From Euborellia annulipes (Eukaryota; Arthropoda; Insecta; Dermaptera; Anisolabididae), in assembly GCA_023213315.1 (NCBI GenBank), contig JAKCPI010009480.1, forward strand, positions 310,001 to 374,000: 64,000 bases of DNA. The letters are read 5' to 3'. Under the pieces are notes generated by a model. That model had not been told where the DNA came from. It did not search any database and saw only the letters and a list, made by a program, of their open reading frames with translations. Positions 54,927 through 64,000 of the stretch are shown here, piece by piece (position 1 is the first letter of the stretch; every line of letters starts with the position of its first letter). Position numbers and translations under genes: made by a program.

Positions 54927-55200
54927 CAAGGGCGGATACAAGGGGGGGGAGGAGAAAAGGGAGTAATTACCCCCCTGATATTTGAAAAAAATACTTTTTT
55001 TTCGACAAAAAATTTATTTTTAATGTAAAATTTTAAAAATTAATACTTAAAAATTTGTTTTACATTTATATTCTGGCAACCAAGTACAAAATGCGCCTTT
55101 AAATTTCCGAAATTAAGAAAAAATAGTGTGCTGTGCGACCATCACACCAGATTACCCCCCCCCCCCCCCCCCCCGAGAAACACTTCTGGATCCGCCCTTG
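54927..55200. mobile_element. hAT MITE (CAAGGGCGGATACA family), intact copy
   Basis: 274 bp, ends CAAGGGCGGATACA and TGGATCCGCCCTTG, exact 8-bp duplications ATTTTGAC (54919-54926 and 55201-55208). A second copy is at 17380-17651. Both contain the stretch GTGCGACCA followed by CACACCA, which also ends Repeat A. Confidence 0.87.
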
Positions 55201-55624
55201 ATTTTGACTCATTCTCTCATCAACCTTCAACCAGAAGACATGTGCAGCTCTTTTCAATAAGAATAATTTAAAATTTTTATACTCTTTTTATAAAATATAG
55301 ATAAATAAAAATCTGGATCCATATTAATGCAAATTAGGTTATAAGAAAGTACACATACTCGATGAGACACGTACTGGACGTGGAGTGACCGTGAATGGGG
55401 GTAATTTTTCTTTTTTTGAATATAATCCAAATGGATGATATCATGAATGGCCGGCTTTACGATTGAATTTTTGTTATGAATCCAATACTTTCTCTATATA
55501 TAATTTTTTTTTTAATTAAAAAACAGGCTGATACATACGTAATACGTATATATCAATTTCTATTTTTTCTCTCTTCAAGGAGGGTGGGATTGAAATCCTA
55601 ACCCCCCTAGTTGCGCCACTGTAT

Positions 55625-56260
55625 TTAAGTAATAGAAAGTACAAATTATAATATAGAAATAAATGAAAATACGAGATAGAGGGAAGTAAATGCTGCGTTG
55701 ATCCCCAGAGTGAGGGGTGATGGTGGCTGAGTTTGTTCAGCCGGCGCCACTTGGCAGCGGTTGCTATGACAACGGCACGAGTCGCCAGTAATTGCTTCAA
55801 TCTCGGCTGCAAACATCCCCTCCCCCTTTTGAAGCGCTCAGCATTTGTGTTGTTGGTGGCCAAATACAAATACTTATTACTCTCTGCCTATTCACACCCG
55901 AAATGGTATTAATGGCCCAGAGGCCATCATTTCCAATTGCATTTGTGGAATCAACAGGAAGGATTACACTGTTTTTATGTACATCCTCCTTCTCTAGGTT
56001 CCCCCAACTTGTATTCAATTACTATAACTCTACGTCGTTAAAGCGTTCTAAGAAGAAAATATTTATTTTTTTATGATAACCTTGTTTCCTAATTTTTTAC
56101 TGGTAAAAAATAGTACTCTATCAAAAAATTTTATTCAAATCATAAAACTGAAGAACCATAAAGATTATTTCACCAGTAGCTTGAGATTGTTTATCAAATT
56201 TGCATCTAAAAGAGAAGAAAGAGCAAACGTCATCAAAGAAACTAAAGCAAAAGAAAACTG
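55625..56260. other. spacer with GC-richer block
   Basis: 55690-56000 is GC-richer and crossed by open frames of 94 and 117 codons on opposite strands, neither with recognised similarity. It may hold a regulatory region (X-box-like site noted). Confidence 0.35.
55700..55800. promoter_or_regulatory. GC-rich block with RFX X-box-like motif
   Basis: GTTGCTATGACAAC at 55760-55773 is close to the RFX inverted-repeat X-box. It lies in a GC-rich stretch downstream of sim with no gene recognised next to it. The dispersed Repeat A carries a similar motif, but this copy is not in Repeat A. Confidence 0.25.
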
Positions 56261-56261
56261 A

Positions 56262-56469
56262 AAAAATTGGAGCGGCAAAAATTTCGTGTCTCTAAAAAAA
56301 AGGTCGGGGGAAAAAATTTTCCGCAGGGCGGAAAACTATGGTTCTGCAAAAACAAAATTTTTTTCGCAAGGCGGAAAAAAAATAGTTTCTTTCAAAAAAA
56401 ATTTTGGTCAAAAAAATTTTTTAATTCAGCCCCCCCCCCCCTCCGAAAAAATTTCTATATACGCCCCTG
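56262..56469. mobile_element. one-ended fragment of the CAGGGGCGTATATA MITE family
   Basis: The right end TATATACGCCCCTG and the internal GCGGAAAACT/C-tract/TTTCTATA blocks match the intact element at 44983-45240. No left terminus is recognised. Confidence 0.6.
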
Positions 56470-56702
56470 CTCTAATTGTCTCCCTTTGGTAAGCCTTCTA
56501 CCGCACTTTGGGTCTTTGCTAACTAACTTCTACTTTGGCCCTTATTTAATCATATGATAAGCCTAAATGTTCAGAATGATGTGAAAAGACTCGAAAGTTA
56601 TAGGGAGCCTAGTCAACTAGCTTATCCGAGGAATAGCTAATTAATTAGGCTAGAAGTGAAGCAACCGGATAGTATATAAATTTCTTTAAAAAAATTAAAA
56701 TA

Positions 56703-56802
56703 TTGAATTGGATACCAATCAATTGAAATAAATCGGGACGGCGTTTTAATGGTCTCTGATGCCGAAAAAGTCCTTAAACAAATTAAAAAAAAAAAAAAAA
56801 AA
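56703..56802 (+). repeat. tRNA-derived SINE, family 1, 5'-truncated
   Basis: ATTGAATTGGATACCAATCA, TGGTCTCTGATGCCG and a long A-tail. No tRNA head. Confidence 0.7.
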
Positions 56803-57102
56803 CATTAAAATATATTCAATAGTAAATATATGCTTCAGATCGGCCTCCACCTGGGAAGAGACATCGTTATACAGATTTTTCTTAAAGAATAAAAATAATA
56901 ATATTTCCTAACTCTACAGAAGTAATAATAACAGAGTGATAATTAAAGTAAAAAATAATAATTTATGTTGACATTAATAGTTTCCACAAGACATTCCAAA
57001 AATGTCCCCAAAAAAGGCGAAAGGCGATTAAAGCGGGCGCCGTGGAGATGTTTATGCCTTTCTGACGGTAAGTGGGCAGATGCATTATTATATTTTCATT
57101 AT

Positions 57103-57365
57103 GCCTACGGGCTTGGTCTAGTTGGTAGCGTGCCTACCTTCTATACCGAACGTCGCGGGTTCGGACCCCAGGCAGTCCGATGATTTTATTTATGCCATTT
57201 GGATACCAAATGGCTTAAATAGAAATGCATGACCCCCCAATAGATATTATAGATAATAACGGCTGTCGTCAAAGTCTTAAATGGCCTAAGTTGCCGAAAA
57301 GACTGTGTGAATGTGTGTCTAAGTTTGAAAATGAGAAACAAGTGTGAATGTATAAAAAAAAAAAA
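57103..57365 (+). repeat. tRNA-derived SINE, family 3, complete with target duplication
   Basis: Head GGGCTTGGTCTAGTTGGTAG and CGCGGGTTCGGACCCCAGGC (boxes A and B), body with ATTTGGATACCAAATGGC and GTTGCCGAAAAGACTGTGTG, and an A-tail. Direct repeat TTTCATTAT at 57094-57102 and 57366-57374. The reference copy for this family. Confidence 0.87.
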
Positions 57366-57859
57366 TTTCATTATTTGAAAAAAAAAAAAATAGCTACGAT
57401 CTTGAATTAAAAAAATAAATATACAGGCTTCATAATTTTATATTTAATTTTAAGAGCACCGAAGATAGGATTAAAAAAAGGTTTGAAAGAAAATTAAAAT
57501 TTTTATAATTTCCTCTCTTTTTCATGATTCATTAATATAATTGCAAAATAAAAAAGTTTGTAATAATTTATTTCTTTTAATCACTTCAAATTTTTTTAAA
57601 TATTCAAATTAATAATTAATTTTATTATTCCACTCCCTATTTTCCGTTTAAAAAAATGGGTGAACTAAAGAATAGGCTTCCAATAGTGGAGAGGGAATAG
57701 GGAGCCCACCTTATGTGACTCCAATTCTGAAGTTCAACCATATTGACTTTAAAAAAAAAATATTAGATGTTTTATAGAATTTTAAATAAAATTTTTTTTT
57801 TAATTCATAAAATAATTTTAAGAAAGGAGAAGTATTATTATTATAATTTCTTTTTTTAG

Positions 57860-58016
57860 ATCAAGTTTTGATGAATTCTGCGACACCTCTCTGGTTTGAA
57901 TGCCTCATCTCTTTTTCTCATCTCTGCCTGCTCGCCTTCGTTGACAGCTCGTGCCTGTTTAATTAGAAAACGTCCAATTTGTTTATATTTCATCTCAATT
58001 ATTTACACTTTTTAAG
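57860..58016 (+). ncRNA. exon-like segment 1 of possible downstream transcript
   Basis: TTTTTTTAG before 57860 and AAG/GTGAGT after 58016. It contains a pyrimidine-rich, GC-richer centre (CTCATCTCTGCCTGCTCGCC). No long open frame. Its role is inferred only from splice-like borders and from position ahead of similar segments. Confidence 0.25.
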
Positions 58017-58529
58017 GTGAGTGATTCATTTATATTTATTTAATTTGTTCAGAATTAATATTTTAAATGAATTCATTATTTGGATTAGGCTAAACTCGTG
58101 AGTAAACATGTTTCCTTTGGCTATCAATGATTCATTATCCTAACCAAATTTTTATTAATTATTCTTTTAAACTCTTCCTATTCAACTTATTTTTAATTTA
58201 ATATTTATTAAATTATTTATTTTATTTGATCCATTCATCATTTTGTTCAACTCGGTCAAAATTTCTTAATTTAATTTTATTTTAATTGCAATTTTTTAAA
58301 TTTCGAATTTCATAAAATAATTAACAGCCCAAAAAGATGATATTACAAATTATGATTATAATATAATATTATTTTTTTAATGAATTCATTCTCATTTGTT
58401 TAAAACTCAAATCATTTTATAACTTGCCATGGAATTATCTAGCTGTCAACTTTTATTTGTTATTTAAATGCATGCTTAGTATTTATTACTTACCGTACGG
58501 TATATATAATATTTTCATATTAATTTCAG

Positions 58530-58741
58530 ATGTGATTTACAAAAATTTGATAATCCGAAGGAGAAAAACAAAACATCATCAGAATATTCCAAAAATTGTG
58601 TAATGTATAAATATAATTGATGTGTATTGAAAAAGTGAAAATGAATTCTCAAATCTCCTTCTATTTTAATTAGAACAAAAAAGATTCTACCACTGCCAAC
58701 AATAATTGTCGCGATTAGCACAGAATTTAAATAAAATCGAG
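58530..58741 (+). ncRNA. duplicated exon-like segment, copy a
   Basis: Acceptor AATTTCAG and a GC-type donor GAG/GCAAGT. One frame reads CDLQKFDNPKEKNKTSS before a stop and resembles the paired copy at 59061. The duplicated block starts about 100 bp upstream of the segment, so the copies arose by tandem duplication of genomic DNA. Confidence 0.35.
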
Positions 58742-59060
58742 GCAAGTACCAATTATGTTTTTTTTTTACTTGAAATGAAAATCATCATATATATATATAT
58801 ACATATATTAGTTAATTTTATTTCTTTAAAAATCAATTTAATTTATTCAGAATTTCCTAAATTTTCTCTACTTCTCTCAACAATTCAATTATTTAGAAAG
58901 ATATTTTAAATTGTTAAAAACTCCATTTAAGCACAATCTGTCAAATATCTACTTTATAGACTTCCCATAGAATTATTTAACTGTCTCTTTTTATATTAGA
59001 TAAATGCAAGCATAGTCTCCTTAATATTTCTAATATTTATATCTTTCATTTTGATTTCAG

Positions 59061-59274
59061 ATGTGAAATTCAAAGATTTGACAACCTGAAGAAGAATAAC
59101 ACATCATCAAAACAAAATTTTATAATGTATATATATATATATCAATTGATATGTGTGTAATCAAAAAATGAAACTGAATCTTTTAAATTAAGAAGAACAA
59201 AACAAATGATATATACAGCTGCCAACAGAATTTGTCTAGAATATCTCAGAAATTTTTATTTAAATAAAATCAAG
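59061..59274 (+). ncRNA. duplicated exon-like segment, copy b
   Basis: Acceptor GATTTCAG and canonical donor AAG/GTAAGT. It reads CEIQRFDNLKKNNTSS in the frame matching copy a, with mostly conservative changes and one 3-nt gap, then a stop. Downstream it shares CAGCTGCCAACA-type sequence with copy a's CACTGCCAACA. Confidence 0.35.
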
Positions 59275-59434
59275 GTAAGTTCCAAATATTCATTTGAATG
59301 AAAATTTTCAATAAATTTTTTAATTAAAAAAAATATAACTAATAAAATAAAATAATATAGCTAAAATTGTGTTTCCACACGTTTCCTTTATGGATCAAAT
59401 TAAAATATCTCTTAATATATATATATATATATAG

Positions 59435-59633
59435 TCGCTAGCCAGCCAGAGACCAGTCAACATCTCGAACGTCTCAGCAGTAAGCAAATCCAAAAAACAA
59501 ATCACTTCGACTATCAACTCGCAAACCGACACCACACAACCCAACACATCAGCCGGAACGTCGAGTAAATCTCAACATCCCACGCGACTTATCCCGAGAA
59601 AACTTATCTTCGCATAGAATATATATATAACAG
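59435..59633 (+). ncRNA. GC-richer exon-like segment between TA tracts
   Basis: Sharply different composition (C- and A-rich) from its (TA)n flanks, with TATATAG before it and ACAG/GTACTC after it. A Ser/Thr/Gln-rich frame is open for about 60 codons without an ATG. Could be an exon or foreign sequence. Confidence 0.3.
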
Positions 59634-59798
59634 GTACTCTATATATATATATATATATATTTGTTATTTTAAAAATGATTTTCTATTTTTCAAGTAAATG
59701 TTTGATATTTTAAATTTTGCTTAAATAAAATTCATTACAGTATGATTTGCTTTATAGAATATTTTTTTGATTATCAATATTTTAATTCTTTGTTCCAG

Positions 59799-59866
59799 GT
59801 TCTCTGATAAGGATTTCGTTACGAGGAATGGATAATTATGATAAAATTCAGCTGCAAATAAAATAG
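59799..59866 (+). ncRNA. duplicated short exon-like segment, copy a
   Basis: TTTGTTCCAG before it and ATAG/GTAAAATC after it, 68 bp. One frame reads GSLIRISLRGMD and ends with TAG exactly at the donor. Copy b is at 62658-62722, with flanks also duplicated (CAGTATGATTTGCTTTAT upstream, TATATATATAACATA downstream). Confidence 0.35.
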
Positions 59867-60115
59867 GTAAAATCAACTTTTTTAATTATCAATTTAATTC
59901 GTTTTCTTATATTTTTATAAGCTTATATATATATAACATACAACACCTGAGGGACCCTTTTGTTATTGGGGAAATATAAGCTGAAAATTTTAATTATTCT
60001 CATACATAATCAAAATAAATATTCTTTAAAAGTAAAAGGATTAACATTTAAATACAGCTTCTTAATTTTGATAATACTATTTCGATTTTAAATTAAAAAA
60101 AAATATAGAATAGAA

Positions 60116-60472
60116 CAGGGGTGGCCAAGCTCTTTGATAGTCCGAGACATTTTTCAAAATTTGAAATTTTTCCCGAACCGCAATTAAATTCGTATTTAAA
60201 AATTATGCAAAAAAAGGTATTAAGAAAAATTTTTAAGTGAAATTTTTGCCGCCCTGCGGAAAATTTTTTTTCCTCACATGATAATTATTTTACCTTTTTT
60301 TAGGGAGGGTGGAAATGATTTTATCTTTTTTATTTTTAGCAAAACTAAATTTATTCCGCCTCTTTTTGGAAAAGATTTTTTCGCGCTGCGGAAAATTAAC
60401 ATTTATCGAGAGCCACAAATAATCCTTCAAAGAGCCGCTTGTGGTTCGCGAGTCGCAGTTTGGCCACCCCTG
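60116..60472. mobile_element. hAT-type MITE (CAGGGGTGGCCAA family)
   Basis: Ends CAGGGGTGGCCAAGC and AGTTTGGCCACCCCTG, typical of hAT superfamily termini. Flanks GAATAGAA and GTGTAGAA agree at 6 of 8 positions. The interior includes TGCGGAAAAT blocks like those of the CAGGGGCGTATATA family. 357 bp, no coding sequence. Confidence 0.7.
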
Positions 60473-60664
60473 GTGTAGAAATAAAGAGTTTTTTTCGGGG
60501 TGGGATACAGTCAAATCAAACAAAGAGGGACGAGTTTTCCCCCATCAAATTTTTTATTTTACTAATATTTATTAAATTTATTTTAATCATTTGCATGTGT
60601 TACATTCATTGTCTTAAATTTTATTTACAAATTTACAAATAAAATAAATCTTTTTTTTTTTCAG

Positions 60665-60739
60665 AAGTGCATCCATCCAATTTACCTTTTGCTCTTCTCC
60701 GACCTGAATTCATCGCTTTCAGCTTGCAGCTGCCATTCG
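60665..60739 (+). ncRNA. 75-bp exon-like segment
   Basis: T-rich tract and CAG before it, TTCG/GTGGGT after it. Open in two frames for all 25 codons (for example KCIHPIYLLLFSDLN). Too short to assign. Confidence 0.25.
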
Positions 60740-60767
60740 GTGGGTCATTTTATTTATTTATTTATTT

Positions 60768-60829
60768 TCTCTTACCTCTATTTATATGTTAATATATATA
60801 GAGAGAGAAAGTATTGGATTCATGTCAAC
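60768..60829 (-). repeat. Repeat A, short tail-end fragment
   Basis: TTTTCTCTTACCTCTATTTA through GAGAGAAAGTATTGGATTC. A second sliver (ATACACGTTTTGAGGTCCCC) lies at 61152-61180, so the copy seems split by other sequence. Confidence 0.6.
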
Positions 60830-61493
60830 GAACTCTTCATGCCAATGGAGCTCTTTTTTTCTTTATTTGTATTTACCTTCATGTAGGCCGTGGTATATAT
60901 ATATATACTGTATATATATATATATATATAATTCTTTAAAAGTAAAAGGTAGTATATTTTATGGATCATACAATTTTCACTATACTTGATCTGTGGGGGT
61001 TTTAATTCTATTCTTAGTAATAGCAACAGCCTTTATAGGGTATGTCTTGCCATGAGGCCAAATATCCTTTTGAGGAGCCACAGTTATTACTAATTTACTC
61101 TTAGCTATCCCCTCTTTTGGAACTATCATCGTACAATGAGTATGAGGTTTTGATAAATATACACGTTTTGAGGTCCCCTGAATCCAAATTATGATTTAGG
61201 AAGCGATTCTAAATTCGATGAGGGTAACTTTTCGATTTTATATATACGATTCAAACACATTACACAATTACCTCACGATATACATGTATAAGAATGACTT
61301 CTCAAATAATATTTTATTATTTTCGTGCACGGCCCACTTTTATTTAATTTGAGGCTTTGAATATGGAGTGCTTTAAGCAATCCAAAATATCATTTTAATT
61401 ATTTTGCTGGTTTATTTTCTTCAGTAACCAAATCTAATAGTTTTTAGAAGAGTACTATTATTGAATACTAATTCTATTTTTTCCTTTTTTCAG

Positions 61494-61720
61494 CACTTAT
61501 TTTCATCTACCGGTGGTCTGGCAAGGACGTGGTATGAGTGGAGCTCCTTGGATAACTTGGCTTAACCGGGTTAGAAAAGATATGACCGAGCATGAGCATG
61601 GCCTGTCGGAGACAACAGCATTGGATAAGGGGGAGTGAAGGGGTAGAGTAAGGTCCGCCGACCCCGCACCACAGGATTAATAAGGGAGGAGAGAAGATTT
61701 TCATCTTCCTTTGAATTTCG
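61494..61720 (+). ncRNA. exon-like segment containing repeat E-related tail
   Basis: TTTTTTCAG before it and TTTCG/GTAAGT after it. The last third (CCGCCGACCCCGCACC and GGAGAGAAG) matches the 3' part of interspersed repeat E, so the segment may be a repeat, an exonised repeat, or both. Confidence 0.25.
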
Positions 61721-61766
61721 GTAAGTTGATTTTTTTTTAATATTTAATTTTGAATTCAAGTAACAA

Positions 61767-61797
<31 letters not shown>

Positions 61798-62657
61798 TTT
61801 GTATTTATATTGTTATGGCGGAAAAGCCAAAACAAGAAAAAAAAAAAAAAAAAAAAGCTGCAGGCAGAATTGACGGGCCCCGGGGCTACTTAATAATACG
61901 TCCCCGTCCCTCCCCCACCCCTAAAAGTTTTTTTTTCTATTTCTAGTTTGTAAAAGGCTATTGTGGCCTTCATACCAACAATTTTTTACACAATTTTTGA
62001 AACATATATATATATATAGCTTATAATGTTTTTTTAAATAAAAAAAGTTATTTAAAAATTTGTCAAAATTCCCTAAACATAGGGTTACCACAATTTATTG
62101 CACAGACGACTTCTGGATGGTCTGGGGGGTATGAAAAATTTTTTGAAAATTAGGCACTGAAATCTGCGTTTTTAGCTATCGTGAAAAATATTATCAAACT
62201 TAGTTTGATTTATAAGCATTTTAAAATAAAAATAAGTATTATGGGGCACCTAGGTGCGACGCGGAGTAAATCTCCACGTTTTCAGTTCATATTAGTAAAA
62301 TCCGGACATTTCTCAGATCCGGACGCCAAATGAAACACGTGTTCCCGGGGATATAGCCCCCTGCGCCCCCCCTCCCCCCACTGTCCTGTCTGCAGCCCTG
62401 CAAATCATTAATGTTATTAAGATTTCTATTCTATTGAATTGTAATGAATCCTCTTCGTTGCTTTTAACGTTGCATGATAATCTAATAATACGTAAGGAAA
62501 GTGAAAATTAAAAAAAAATTCCTATAATAAAGATGAAATTATTGCTTGGATATTTTAATATAATATAGAACTAAAACACCTTACAGTATGATTTGCTTTA
62601 TCGAATATTTTAATACAATATAAAAAAATTTTAATTGTTTTAATTCTTTGTTCTTAG

Positions 62658-62722
62658 GATCTCTGATAAGACGAGGTATGGATGGAAAAATCATGAGGAA
62701 AGCAGCTGCAAAAAAAAAATAG
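62658..62722 (+). ncRNA. duplicated short exon-like segment, copy b
   Basis: TTTGTTCTTAG before it and ATAG/GTAAAATG after it, 65 bp. Frame GSLIRRGMDGKIMRK ends in TAG at the donor, as in copy a at 59799. Conserved borders in both copies argue for splice use. Confidence 0.35.
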
Positions 62723-62957
62723 GTAAAATGAATCTTTATATTTCACTTTAATCCAAACAAAATAGAATTTCTTAACACTTTTTTAAGAATCTCAGGTTTT
62801 CAAATGTTTTCTTATATATATATAACATAGAAGACGTGAGTGAGTTTTTTTATTATTATTGGGGCTGATGAATATATTAATACTAAGATTTACAGGGCTC
62901 CAGTCTCCCCCCTCCCCCAGTGAACTTCGACAATATCTTATAAACTGAAAATTTAAT

Positions 62958-63532
62958 CGATGTCGAGATTTTGATGGATATACGCGTTTTGAGGTCCCCT
63001 GAATCCAAAAAAGTTGTTTTAGCGACATAGTCTGTCTGTCTGTGTGTTCAATTTAAAGCATGAAGGAATTGAGTTAGGAGGTTGAAATTTTATAATTAAA
63101 TCAGACACCCACCTAGGGCGTGAAAATAAGCTTTTAAACAAAATCGGCCAAAAAGTACTAGTACTTTACTGTTGTACTTTTTCAGTTTTTTTCGAAGTTC
63201 TCTCCAAAGATTATGATTAAAATTCAAAAAGCAATTATTTTTTAGACGTTCTTTAATATGTATATTCTCATTTTACCTTAGAAATCTTCTGAAGACCACT
63301 TTACTCTTGTATTTCATAGGAAAGATAGGAGAAATGATTACTATGGTAACAAAATATAAATATTTTCCCATGTTTATAAATTTTACATCTTGAAATTTGA
63401 ATGTACCGATTTGCTGGAAACAACATTGTTGACACAAAAAATCTGGTGTGAATGACAAGCCCAGAACACAACTTTCGATTACCGAAGGTAAGAGAAAGTT
63501 GTGTGCTGTGCGACCATTCACACCAGATTTTT
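62958..63532 (-). repeat. Repeat A, copy lacking the tail end
   Basis: From TCGATGTCGAGATTTTGATG to the full terminal hairpin AAATCTGGTGTGAATGACA...CACACCAGATTTTT. X-box-like ATTACTATGGTAAC near 63337-63350. Confidence 0.8.
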
Positions 63533-63717
63533 ATCTTTTGTAGCAATTAAACAAGAATGAATGAGTATGAAAAAAAAAAAAAAAATAATAGAATAAAATT
63601 AAAATATATATATATATATATATACTAAGACCGAAACTCCTCAACTTCTCTCGGCATCACTCATACTTCAATATATATATACTAATCATATCTAATTGAT
63701 TTTTTCTTCTTTTTCAG

Positions 63718-63878
63718 GCTCAAAAGACACAACGCAGTGGCCGGATGGAGATTGAAAACTTCGCTGGATCATTTGCATCATATGGAATTCATTGTCAAAA
63801 AAATAACAGGCTGATAAAGCAAGAATATATTGTATAATGAAAAAGGAAACAGCGCGTCATTTTCTGGAAACTTATTTT
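63718..63878 (+). ncRNA. exon-like segment with 39-codon open frame
   Basis: TTTTTCAG before it and a GTAAGT after it. It opens with AQKTQRSGRMEIENFAGSFA and stops at 63835. Could be a terminal coding exon of an unrecognised gene or a noncoding exon. The window ends 122 bp later. Confidence 0.3.
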
Positions 63879-64000
63879 GTAAGTGGTTAAACTTTTAATC
63901 TAAATACTTTCCACTATCATTGTTATAAAAATTGAACGGATCTAATAAGAAATATTCTTTTAATTCAGGGTGACTTTATGAACTTAGGAATTTATTTAAA

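Noticed and set aside
55516..56076. Overlapping frames of 117 and 94 codons downstream of sim
   Set aside because: Opposite strands, no family similarity and no splice context; kept only as a GC-richer block with an X-box-like site.

Overview
The window is repeat-rich, AT-rich animal nuclear DNA. It holds one gene that can be read with confidence: an ortholog of single-minded (sim), a bHLH-PAS transcription factor, on the + strand at 42810-51849. It has nine coding exons and encodes about 487 residues. The gene mixes five minimal introns (61-65 bp) with three larger ones (199 bp, 1.8 kb, 5.2 kb). The short introns, the protein and the repeat load suggest an arthropod, perhaps a crustacean; the species cannot be fixed from the sequence.

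Layout: (1) 1-42780 lies upstream of the first recognised sim exon and is almost entirely dispersed repeats. Islands of higher GC, some ending in splice-donor-like sites, could be promoters or 5' exons (480-924, 3298-3408, 8550-8745, 16380-16620, 24790-24977). Because the bHLH exon has a clear 3' splice site before its ATG, at least one 5' exon must lie upstream. (2) 42783-51849 is sim. Intron 1 carries a small GC-rich island, two MITEs, two SINE-type fragments and a Repeat-A copy; intron 3 carries an intact 860-bp hAT-type element. (3) 51850-57850 is AT-rich spacer with repeats. (4) 57860-63880 holds a series of exon-like segments with good AG/GT borders. Two segment types are present as tandem duplicates, which suggests a second transcription unit that is noncoding or codes only short peptides.

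The repeats are the richest part of the window. Several hAT-type MITEs have exact 8-bp target-site duplications. Two copies of a 2.4-2.7 kb compound hAT element are built from MITE ends around a mosaic cargo. There is a TTAA-flanked element, a TA-flanked element with opposed internal tandem repeats, and at least three tRNA-derived SINE families, one with a 9-bp target duplication. A roughly 620-bp dispersed retroposon (Repeat A) ends in a long hairpin and carries an RFX X-box-like motif. Several foldback elements carry hammerhead-ribozyme-like motifs and resemble Penelope-like terminal repeats. A mariner transposase C-terminus survives as a fragment. No intact transposase or reverse transcriptase was found.

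Functionally, Sim would dimerise with Tango/ARNT and bind ACGTG-core sites. Such cores occur in several upstream GC islands and one intronic island, but whether any of them is used cannot be decided from sequence alone.
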